Source: Pampus argenteus
Taxonomy: Eukaryota > Chordata > Actinopteri > Scombriformes > Stromateidae
Direction of reading: 5' to 3'
DNA: 64,000 nt
Assembly (NCBI GenBank): GCA_036937835.1
Contig: CM072861.1
Coordinates: forward strand, 6,550,001-6,614,000
Position 1 is the first letter of the stretch, and every line of letters starts with the position of its first letter. The position numbers and the translations under genes are program-made. The notes beneath the pieces are model-generated. The model did not search any database and was not told the origin of the DNA. It saw only the letters and a list, made by a program, of their open reading frames with translations. Of this stretch, positions 11,000 to 20,757 are shown in pieces.

Positions 11000-11440
11000 G
11001 CTCAGCCCTCTTGGGGAATACCAGGGTTGTAGAGAAGTGGAACAGTGGATCAGCACTTGACCCTTACAAGGACACTGAAGAGTCATGGGAGTTTGCCCAT
11101 CCACAACCTTCTGAAAAGATAGGAGTATGTCTAGTTTGGGGGCCACATAATTGCTTCTTCCCTTATAGATAGGGTGAGGACCTCAGAAATCTGGAGGTGG
11201 CTCCAAGTAGAGCCGCTGCTCCTTCATGTCAAAAGGAGCCAGTTGAAGTGTTTCTGGCATCTGATAAATCCAGGCACATCCGCTTAGGAGGAGACCCCGC
11301 CGATTAGACCCAGAACACATATCTCATCAAGATTGGAGATGCCTCGGGATCCCCCAGGAGGAGCTGGAAGATGTTGGTGTGAAGCGGAACATCTGGATAA
11401 ACAGCGGAAAATAAATGAACGAATGGAGTAAATACACAAG
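11000..11440 (+). mobile_element. Rex3-like (RTE clade) LINE fragment, 3' part
   Basis: A non-LTR retrotransposon remnant, not functional. It starts around GGAACAGTGGATCAGC (11038) and CATGGGAGTTTGCCC (11085), which belong to the reverse-transcriptase domain, and then jumps across a large internal deletion to the C-terminal part. VEPLLLHVKRSQL is readable at 11207-11245 and LGIPQEELEDV at about 11343-11375. These two blocks are in different frames, so indels have accumulated. The 3' end, with ATAAACAGCGGAAAATAAATG and ATGAACGAATGG, looks like a decayed (GATG)n-type tail, which is typical of Rex3. The assignment is from remembered consensus; a related RTE element is the alternative. Confidence 0.7.
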
Positions 11441-12440
11441 GTTTAAACAATACGTATTGTTTCATTCAGGTTTCTACTGACAGCACGCAGAGATGCTGCT
11501 GCCTTAACCGATGCACTTGATTTTAAACTGCATCACTTACGTAGCGAATGTAATGAAAAAAAGATTATGCCATTATCGAGTTATGACAGGAAAAAAAAAA
11601 AAACATCTAAAAATGCGCTTTAAAATGATAGATTTTGAGTACGAGTGCAGCACTATGCAAGCTGCATTTAATATTTTAGAAAGCAGTGAGGGTTGACTAA
11701 TAAGAGGTCGGGCAAACCTGCTATAGAACAGACAGTAGAAGCTTCTGACTGTGGAAAATATTTTAATGGATTTAGAGTTGACATGAGCAGTAATGGGTGC
11801 GGAAAAGAAGAAAACCTACCGACTGTATTGTACATATCTTCCTTTCTATAAATAAATATATCAAGGGGATTCAGTACGTTGTAATAGCTTATTCCCATAA
11901 TAATAATAATAATAATCCTTACTATTGTAGGCTACCTTTTCAAACGTGTCCATTAAATTCTCCAATTTAATGTGTGCAAGGTCGCCTGCGTGTATGACAG
12001 TATATTCATCATTATATGTTCATGCTGCGTGCTTGCAAGTCTCTAAAGACATACAGTATGCATCTGCACATGTGTTTATTTAACTGTGTCCTTGCATATG
12101 TATGAGGCCGTGGGCACAATGGCCTGCAGGCAGATTACATTTTCTTCACAGGGAAATGATCAGAAGATCAACAAGTAGTGTTTCCCTCTCTTGCATATGC
12201 CAATTTTTCATATACATAGACATATGTATAACTCTGTTCTGCATTTTACATTCCTTTACACAGGCAACATAGAATATCAATCAATTCTCACTTTTATATT
12301 CACAGTTTTTCTTATTCTCTATATTAAAAAAAAAGGGAAAATATGTTTTTCTCTTGCTTTTGGAGGCCACACTAAACCTTCTCACTGGTCTCCTTATGAT
12401 GAAATTTCTCCTCCAACATGAAAGCAAATAAAGTGAGATA
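11441..12440. other. AT-rich non-coding stretch
   Basis: Contains an A12 run near 11592 and an (ATA)6 stretch at 11899-11915. It ends at the TA target dinucleotide (12439-12440) of the Tc1-like element. Confidence 0.5.
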
Positions 12441-13864
12441 CAGTTGGTACGGAAAGTATTCAGACCCCTTTAAATGTTTCACTCTTTGTTTCATTGCAAC
12501 CATTTGCTGAAATAAAAACAGTAATGTAGATATTTTTTTTGTAAATTTATTGAAAAAGAAAAACTGAAATATTACATGGTCATAAGTATTCAGACCCTTT
12601 GTTGTGACACTCACATTTAACTCACATGCTGTTCATTTCTTCTGATCCTCTTTGAGATGGTTCTACTCCTTCATTGGACTCCAGCTGTGTTTAATTAAAC
12701 TGATTGGACTTTATTAGGGAAGACACACACACCTGTCTATATAAGACCTTACAGTTCACAGTGCATATCAGAGCAAATGAGAATCATGAGGTCGAAGGAA
12801 CTGCCCAACAAGGTCGGAGACAGAATTGTGGCAAGGCACAGATCTGGCCAAGGTTACAACAAAAAAAAAAATCTGCAGCACTCAAGGTTCCTGAGAGCAC
12901 AGTAGCCTCCATAATCCTTAAATGGAAGAAGTTTGGGAGGACCAGAACTATTCCTAGAACTGGCTGTCCAGCCAAACTGAGCAATGGTGGGAGAAGAGCC
13001 TTGGTGAGAGAGGTGAAGAAGAACCCAAAGATCACTGTGGCTGAGCTCCAGACATGCAATAGGGAGATGGGAGAAAGTTCCACAAAATCAACTATCACTG
13101 CAGCCCTCCACCAGTCAGGGCTTTATGGCAGAGTGGCCTGATGGAAACCTCTCCTCAGTGCAAGACATATGAAAGCCTGCATAGAGTTTGTCAAAAAAAA
13201 ACACATGAAGAACTCCCAGACTATGAGAAATAAAATTCTCTGGTCTGATGAAACGGAGATTAAACTTTTTGTCATTAATTCTAAGCGTTATGTTGAAAAC
13301 CAGGCACTGCTCGTCACCTGCCCGATACAATCCCCACAGTGAAACATGGTGGCGGCAGCAGCATAATGCTATGGGGGTGTTTTTAAGCTGCAGGGACAGG
13401 ACGACTGGTTGCAATTGAAGGAAGAATGAATGTGGCCTGACCTAAACCCAATTGAGCATCTCTGGAGAGACCTGAAAATGTCCACCAACGTTCACCATCC
13501 AACCTGACAGAACTGGAGAGGATCTGCAAGGAAGAACGATAGAGGATCCCCAAAAACCTGTTGCATCATTCCCAAGACTCATGGCTGTACTAGCTCAAAA
13601 GGGTGCTTCTACTCAATACTAAGCAAAAGGGTCTGGATACTTATGACCATATGATATTTCAGTTTTTGTTTTTTAATAAATTTGCAAAATATTCTACATT
13701 TCTGTTTTGTTTTGTTTTTGTTTGTTTTTGGTTTTTTTGTTTTTGTTTTTTTTTCTGTCAAGACTGGGTGCTGAGTGTACATAAAAATAAAATGAACTTT
13801 TGATTTTAGCAAATGGTTGTAATGAAACAGAGTGAAGGGTTCTGAATACTTTCTGTACCCACTG
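12441..13864 (+). mobile_element. Tc1-like DNA transposon, inactivated, nearly complete
   Basis: The left end CAGTTGGTACGGAAAG, preceded by TA, and the right end CTTTCTGTACCCACTG are inverted copies. Each end carries a second, inner copy of the AGTATTCAGACCC-type motif: left outer near 12457 and inner near 12586, right inner near 13626 and outer near 13834. This is the IR/DR layout of Sleeping-Beauty-like fish elements. The element is 1,424 bp, somewhat shorter than the usual 1.6 kb because of an internal deletion in the transposase. The right TA appears as CA, probably a point mutation. A T/G-rich expansion at 13700-13760 lies inside the right end. Confidence 0.93.
12786..13622 (+). pseudogene. 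Tc1-like transposase pseudogene
   Basis: Encoded a DDE/D transposase of about 340 residues that would cut and paste the surrounding element. The start MRSKELPNKVGDRI is readable at 12786 and the end KGASTQY-stop at 13620-13622. Helix-turn-helix DNA-binding segments cover KVPESTVASIILKWKKFG and the GRPAKLS-like block (here GCPAKLS). Damage includes a frameshift at the A-run near 12860-12871, and CGA has become TGA at 13139-13141. Further frameshifts follow. A deletion at about 13434-13440 removes the second catalytic Asp region (the QDNDPKH block in relatives). The first catalytic block LWSDET and the third LNPIEHLW remain. The gene cannot make active protein. Confidence 0.93.
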
Positions 13865-16714
13865 CATATAAATTTAAAAGATACCTTTTACAGTATCTAT
13901 TAAATGTTTGCATGATCTGATGGAAAATAAACTCTTATCTTTTCTCCATAAATGTCATAAAAATATGAATATACTTATGAAAAGAAGAAAAAAAGTCTTA
14001 CTGACAGTTTGCAGTGTGTGCAGACTGTCCATCCACCTACGTGTCTGCTGTGTGCATGTGTGTGTGTGTGTGTGTGTCTTGATGAGCGTGCCTTGGTGTA
14101 TGTGTAACTCGTGCACACCTACAGTTTCTTCACAGTCTGCAGAAGTGTGTGACCACATGTGTGAATGTGACTGCATGTGTGTTGTTCTACCAGGAAGAGA
14201 ACATTGGTGCAGATGGTGTGTTGGTGTTTGGTTGAAATCTGCCATGCTAATGCTCACTGATAGTCCATCAATCATCATTCATCAACATGTTTTAACAAGA
14301 GAACAGGAAGAAAAATTAAATAACAGGAGATTGAGAAACGGACGTGAGGGTAAATAAGTAAGCCGTTTACAGTTTTATAGCATTTCAGATACATCCACAC
14401 ATTTCAAACTAAAAGACTCAAATGTCACACCTTATCAACTAATGACTAATCAACTGACTAAAAGAGAAGAATGAAGAGAAAAAGAAAGAGCAGAAAAGAA
14501 GGGGTAATAGGAATATAAACTATTGCTTTTCATGAATCTCCAACCCAAGTCAATCAAGGAAGAAGTTAGTTTTCTTTTGCTTTGAGTTGTTTCTGATTGG
14601 AGATCTTAGGAGACTTCAACCAAGCATCTTTTGGAGCCTCTGGAATATTTGATGGTGGAGCCTGTTAATCTTTCCCCACGGCTGTCTAATTAGTTCAACA
14701 GTCTTGATCATCTTGCTTTTTTACTGGCGTCTCAGTAGTCCGGTAGGCGCGATACACTGTGCTGCTCCGCTGAATGCCGATAACCCTCTTCAACACACAC
14801 ACGGGGACTTTCTGAAATTCAGATGGGTTCTCTGCTCCATGCAGCATTTTAAGATTCATATAGTTAATATAATAATAATAATCTTTATAATCTTTATTTG
14901 CATTGTCGTCTTCAAACTTGAGGCATACCGTTGGTTTTCTATGATAAATGCTACCAAACATAAAAAGCCAAGGAAACATGACTAATACATTATAAGTTGG
15001 ATTATTCACTTATTGTTTGTAATTATTTATATCACGCAATAATTCTGTCAAGAAACTATTGCTGTGCAAACATGATTTACATGCTGACATTTTATAAAAT
15101 TGATGTTTGAAATGTTGCTGTTTTGTAATATATTTTACACAAACTAGTTAACATTTTTAGATTAGTTTAGTAATTATTCTCCATAACATAAAATACGACC
15201 TGAAAATTAAAGAAACTTCACCTTTAAAGCTGAGTTAATACATTATTTATATGGCTCGATGAGTGCCGCCCAGGGTTCAGTAATGAGCGTGGTTACACAC
15301 AGAGAGACCTCTGAACCATCTCTTTTTTTAACCTCCTTCCCCCAGGATATCCCCATAAATTAGAATTAGATATCAATCAGCGTTCTATAGCTCATAGGGC
15401 TATAAATACTGACACACGCACAGAGACACCCACATTTTCCACATATTATTTATCACTTCACTCTCACTCATTCGCTGTGTGAAGGAAGCAATAGTGGCAG
15501 GGAGATAGAAAGGAAGAAAGTGAAGTGAAAGCCAATAAAATTTAGAAAAAAGAGAAGCCCTGGGGGGGGGCACATAAAAATACCACAAGCAGAAGACACA
15601 TTTTCTAAAAGATGGTAGGTAGAGCTTGAGAGAGAGAAATAAATAAATGAAATATATTAACCAACCATATAACCAAATGCAGCCCTGCCGCTGTATGCTA
15701 TTGTATGTCACCTTGTACCAAAGTGACTGATGAGCTGGTGAAGACACTGGAGGATTAGCCTCACATCCAGACATGTTTCTTAAGAGTTGACTAAAACAAA
15801 GCTAAAAGAATAATATCATGAATTCAAATGAATGCCAATGTCTGCTCGAGGTGTAAATAGGCAACTGTGAGCTAACATATACCTTTAACAACTTTATAAG
15901 GGGGTTAATATCATATATCAGTGTTCTGCTATTAACTAGGTAATAGTGGCTAACAGACTTTAATTAAAGAAGCTTTCATTAATTGATCGTTGAGTTTTCA
16001 TGTGAACAAAAAGTTCCGATTACATTCATATAAATAGTTTTAATATTTTTTAAACGCTGCATTGTTTTTTTCATAATATGTTCGCTACACTGCAGCCTCT
16101 TCACTGCCTTTATGCTTTGTGTCTTGGGGCATTATCGCCATCAAACACCCATCAGGGAATGGTATGAAACCGGCTGCAGGATGACGTTATAAAATAAAGT
16201 GCTCCATAGAACTCATACTGTTGACTGCAGGATACCTTTTAACCTGTAATTTTGCATGTGACTAGTACTTAAATATATGTAGTATATAGTTTATAATAGC
16301 TGTAAGGCTAGTTCTCAGTCATGCAGGAAACTGAGTCTCTAAAAGAATAACTAACAACTGGTTTTCACTCAATTTAAAGGGCAATTCCAAAGAAACACAC
16401 ATTCCATTATACCCCCCTCCCCCCAATAAGTCAAATGTAGCTAAAGTAGAGAACATATTGATCCAGGTCACATGCTTGCAAGATAGAAGGAGAGCGACAG
16501 ATAACAGTTACACATGAGGTCGGTGGCATTACGCTGCAGAGGAGAAGCAGCAGCATCAGTAGCGCTTATTGACTGCTTTTGATGTACGGACAGTCCAGGG
16601 AAATTCGTTCTCTGCCTGTCCCCTGAGGAGGAAAGTCACTGACATGTTAGCAATGATGCCGTCCTCCTAGATGACCTGGCAAAGAGAGAGAGAAAGATCC
16701 ATCTGGGAATCTGT

Positions 16715-16716
<2 letters not shown>
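13865..16716. other. AT-rich non-coding stretch
   Basis: Includes a TG array at 14057-14077 that creates Cys-Val open frames, ATA-rich DNA at 14869-14890, G9 at 15563-15571 and C/T runs near 16412. No gene or element is recognised here. Confidence 0.55.

Positions 16717-16763
<47 letters not shown>
16717..16763. repeat. (AC)n microsatellite
   Basis: About 23 uninterrupted AC units, among the longest perfect AC runs in the window. Confidence 0.97.
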
Positions 16764-16765
<2 letters not shown>

Positions 16766-16849
16766 CAAGGCCACCGCAGTCATCTCCTCCAAATCTACTG
16801 CTGAGGCCAACGCAGTCCGGCAATCAATAGAAAACTATATTACTGTGTG

Positions 16850-16970
16850 AGGCAGCAATTATTAAAGGTCACCTTTAAAGGATGAGCACCAAATTAGGTT
16901 CATTTTCTTATTAGTGAACTTGACATTTTGCAGTGCGTCATGTGGCTTTGTTTTGGCTATTTAAAAAAGG
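16850..16970. other. possible conserved non-coding element
   Basis: Higher-complexity sequence with TAAT-containing motifs (CAATTATTAAAGGTCACC, CAAATTAGGTTC, CTTATTAGTG) and no internal repeat. Conservation cannot be judged from one sequence. Confidence 0.15.
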
Positions 16971-17062
16971 TATTTGCAGTTCCTCTTTAATCAAGCGGAT
17001 ATAATTAAGATATTGTGAGCAAAAATATTTTTGTCCTTACCTTGTTATATTATGTTACTGTA

Positions 17063-17094
17063 ATTTCCCAGTGTTGGGATTAATAATATCTATC
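17063..17094 (+). mobile_element. LINE 3' tail remnant
   Basis: AATTTCCCAGTGTTGGGATT is followed by AATAATATCTATC. It matches, with small gaps, the phrase at 49636-49666 just before the large ATCT array. Fish LINE 3' ends of the form 'GGGATtAATAAAGT + short tandem repeat' look like this. Only the last few tens of bases are present, as expected for a 5'-truncated insertion. Confidence 0.5.
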
Positions 17095-17243
17095 AAATCT
17101 ATCTCTCTATCTCTCTATCTCTCTATCTCTATCTCTCTCCATCTCTCCATCTCTCCATCTCTCATCTCTCCATCTCTCATCTCTCCATCTCTCTCTCTCT
17201 CTATCTCTCTCTGTCTCTCTCTCTATATATATCTATCTATCAT
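17087..17243. repeat. ATCT/CTCT/CATCTCTC compound microsatellite
   Basis: A 150-bp tract of ATCT, CTCT and CCATCTCT variants ending in TATATATCTATCTATC. It begins inside the LINE tail, so it probably grew from the element's terminal tandem repeat. Confidence 0.9.
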
Positions 17244-17611
17244 GGCAGTTAATTTGAACTTTCTCTTTACTTCAAGCAGTTATCAGACATATAAGTCAGC
17301 TGCTTTGATCCGTCCCTTTCCATTTATTATTGTATTTTGTTGTATTTTTCTTCTCAATAGTTGATTTTTCTCCCTTTCTTTCTTCTCCTCTCCTCTCCTT
17401 CGCTAAGTGAACGCAGTCACGACGGCAGTGATTCTTATCGCCTTCAGTTCAGCAGTACAGTCTGTCTGTTGCCGGTTTGAGCTATTACAGTATGTTCAGT
17501 TCAGTACAAAATTAGGCCTATACAAGCACTGTTTATAAGGTTATTAGCTCAGCAGCCAACTGTTACTGACAGTTGTTATCACATCATGTTTGTTTCTATG
17601 GCTTTCGCAGT
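17244..17611. other. unique non-coding stretch
   Basis: No repeat recognised. A TTTCTATGGCTTTCGCAG at its end has the form of a weak splice acceptor, discussed with the next entry. Confidence 0.4.
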
Positions 17612-17797
17612 CTTAATAAGCGTTTAAAGAGGAAGAAACATGCTGTGCCGTGCTGTGACAACACTGAGCTGTCACCAGTAAAGCAAGAGGAGCACCACTG
17701 ATTACAAGCTACCGATTCACCGTGTGACGATGGTGATTTAGTATACTCTGTTCAACTTGAAGACTCGGTGTTCAGCCTTCATTCCGGCGTGAACTGA
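17612..17797 (+). pseudogene. protein-like stretch with one in-frame stop, unknown
   Basis: 61 codons read in a single frame, starting LNKRLKRKKHAVPCC and closing DLVYSVQLEDSVFSL before TGA at 17795. One internal TGA lies at 17699-17701. The composition (a basic start and then an acidic, Ser/Asp-rich part) looks more protein-like than the surrounding DNA, and an acceptor-like CTTTCGCAG precedes it. I do not recognise a family. It could be a decayed transposon exon, a pseudogene fragment or chance. Confidence 0.2.
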
Positions 17798-18671
17798 ATG
17801 TGTTGAATTCCTAATATTAATCCTGTCTTTAGAACGCATCTTAGTGAATGTATCAGTTTATATTGGATGAGGTGAAGAGTGTGAATTTGAAATTTTTTTA
17901 TTTTTTTTTTATATTAGCTTGTACATGCGAGGTCAGGGGGTCATGGTACTTTCTTTAGAATCATATCTGCTGCTAATGGTTGCTAGGGAAACTGTAGATG
18001 GGGATATTAAAAGAGTATTAAAGGATAGAGGCAGAGTGGCTTCATATTGTCTGTCTGTCTTCGTCTCTCTGGCCTTGGTCACACTGTTCTGGAGTGATGA
18101 GTGATTCATACAGTTTGTATAGACTGACGGTTTCTGCTTTGACTTCTCCTTGTTGGGTCAGCTCGCTCACTCTTAAAGGCTGTTTGCTTTATTTATTTAT
18201 TTATTTTCCATAGACAGCTTTTTGTAAGTGTTTCTCAGTGCATGGAGCATGCAGGAGCTTGGCTTTAGAAAGCTCCATCTGTGATCGCTGCTGTTTTATG
18301 CTCCTAGAGAGAGAAGACAAATAAGCGATCTACATAATTTCCTCTAGCATTTTTGGTTTTTGATTTATGTGCCTCACCGTAAGAGATACTTTCCTCAAGC
18401 ATAGGCACTCAAAAAGCTTTCCTCTCAACTCTTTCCGCTTGCTATTTTGCTGACTCCCCACGAACCATATGTCTTCATGCAGAAGTCCCCCCTTTAGATA
18501 CAGTCCTTGATGTCAACGGTGACAAGTATATTTATAATTCAGTTATCAACCTACTTCCACCAAGTCAAAAGTAAAATGAGCAAAATGCTTTGCAGCCGAT
18601 ACCGCAGCACACATCCGCTTACCGATATGTTCTAGAGGAGTAAAACATGTGTATCAAGGTATACATTTAAT
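17798..18671. other. non-coding stretch
   Basis: Holds T-rich DNA at 17893-17910 and a short (TTTA)4 at 18189-18204. Nothing else supported. Confidence 0.5.
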
Positions 18672-19010
18672 CATCCCTCCAGGATGTTCTCGGCCTACTC
18701 TGAGCTTTCTTTGGGATGTTCTCCTGGTCTTACCCTGAGCAATGCTATTCAGATGCCCAAAAACCATCTCACCTGGCTCATTTCAATGTGCAGGAACAAC
18801 AGTGGTTCTTCTCCAAGCACCTTCTGGATGACCAGGCTCTGTTTGTAAGCTCAGACACACACATTAGTTACTTACCAAAACTCATGAACATGGCAGGTGA
18901 ATTGAGCACTTTGCCATCAGGCTCAGTTCCCTTCATCATAACTGTCTGGTACAACACCTGCATTTGTAGTGATGCTGCACCAATTTGGCCCAGAAAATCA
19001 CCCCCTACCC
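18672..19010 (-). mobile_element. Rex3-like (RTE clade) LINE fragment, antisense
   Basis: Read on the minus strand, this stretch follows the C-terminal region of the same LINE type seen at 11 kb. The order is a TGGTGCAGCATCACT block (18969-18983), CTCATGA..TTTGG (about 18877-18892), CTTGGAGAAGAACC and TGTTCCTGCACATTGAAATG (about 18784-18820), SQVRWF (about 18768-18785) and a CATCCTGGAGGGATGA end (18672-18687). Frames are broken and intervening blocks are missing. The 114-codon plus-strand open frame over this interval is the antisense shadow of the LINE, not a gene. Confidence 0.6.
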
Positions 19011-20731
19011 TAATATGGCAATCACATGCTTTCCTGTACGGTATAATGGCCTCTATTTAAGACTGTGATTAGAAAGCATTAGTATTATACAATGAATTAC
19101 ATGATAATAGTATAAAACTATAACACTATGTTGCCGTAGAAACAGATTGTCGATTAGCTAGCCATACTTTCTAACATAAACTCAACTCTGTTTATGTAAG
19201 ACTTGTATCACTTTATTTTTGAGTGTGAAGCTGTATCAGAGGACACCCAGTCGACTTGCATGAGCCTTGCATATCCATAATCAACCTCTCAAGTGGTTAA
19301 TGAAGGGTTACATTGCATCACCAGCACGCCGCCTCAACTAAAGCCCTTCAGCATTTACTTAATCACACAGCAGTTTTGGGAATAGGTTTTGAAAGGCAAT
19401 TCAACTCCATTCAAGGTGGATGATCCTGCTCAAGACGGAGTGACTTCCACTTTGCTCCAGACAGGGGTGGCATAGTGTGCTTTTTTCACAACTTTTCTGA
19501 TCAAAAGTTTGTGTTTAAATTCCGTGTGGATGTATGAAACAGCTGGCTTGGAGAAAGCTCGGCCCTAAACAGAAGCACCAGTTAAAGCTCATGCAGCTGG
19601 CCAAAAACAGCAGCAGGAGACGTGATGTAATGCTGGGGTTTTTTTTGTAGCGTGAGGGAGTGGAGGTGCCCGTGAGGGAGGGGATTTTATCTCTCCCAAA
19701 CATTGAACTCTGATGACATTTGATAGCATGAATGTATTTCTAGAGGAGTGATGCATCTTGTCCACAGCATCTCATAAAAAGCGGAATGATTTCAAAATGT
19801 GGGACTGTAAAAAAAGAACACATCCTTTGTTCACTGTCATGAAATCAGATGATCAACTACTTTCTGTTGACATGATTTGATAAATGACGATCATTTTTTT
19901 GCATATAAAGCCTCTCAAAATTTTTCATGAATAATATAATTTGTTTTGATACAAATACATTGTTCATTGTACAGTATTTTAATAGAGTTTGGTTAAAGTG
20001 TTTTTCTCCATTTTTTTGAATTTTTTGAATTTTCCATTTCATTTTTCATTTCCATTTCTTTTTAGATGATATCCACAGTGTTTCTTACCATGGAAACACG
20101 ACATGTGTGCAAGCGAGTGAAAGAATCATTTGATTGAAAATGGCAAACTGCAGTTTGTTGTGAGTGAGTGGCTTGTAGGTGGTTTGTAATCCACTTCATC
20201 GGGTTTTAGTGCAGAGCCACAGCCCTGAACTGCACTGAGTTCACTTACTGTGTTCATCTATTTGACTCACTCCTCTGTTTACGGCCCATGTTGCTACCAT
20301 GTCTCCATCCACCATCTCATATAAACATGTTTTTTTTTGTCCTTTTCCACACAGATTGCAGTATACACTATCATAGCAAATTCTTTTTTGATGGATTCCA
20401 TTTCTGTTGAGATTTAGTTTCAAATTTTTAGTTTATTTTTGTCTCTCATGACCAAAAACTTTGCATCTGTTAGTGGAAATAGTCGTTATATATATATGGG
20501 GTGTCACTTATCAGGACAAAGATTTGGATGTCTTCATGAAGCAAAGTTCCTCTTCATTTGTCCCCACTAATGATTACTGGATGTCTTCTGTCACGTCTGT
20601 GAATCACGTCGTCCTTGTTTCTTTTTTTTCTCACTATTTTCAAAAATAAATGTTCATCCAGGAGTTTATTCTCTCTTCAGCTTTATACTCGCAGTTTAGA
20701 AACTTCATAATCTAAAGAAACAGTGGGTTTC
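19011..20731. other. AT-rich non-coding stretch
   Basis: Two near-identical 15-bp GTGAGGGAG repeats occur near 19651 and 19671, with T-rich DNA at 20000-20060. No gene. Confidence 0.5.
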
Positions 20732-20757
20732 TGTGTGTGTGTGTGTGTGTGTGTGTG
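20732..20757. repeat. (TG)n microsatellite
   Basis: 13 TG units followed by GGATGTGGGTGTAGG. Confidence 0.96.

Noticed and set aside
13908..14357. 149-codon plus-strand frame rich in Cys and Val
   Set aside because: Built around the TG array at 14057-14077. No domain and no conserved start or splice context.
18716..19060. 114-codon plus-strand frame as a gene candidate
   Set aside because: It is the antisense of a Rex3-like LINE fragment.
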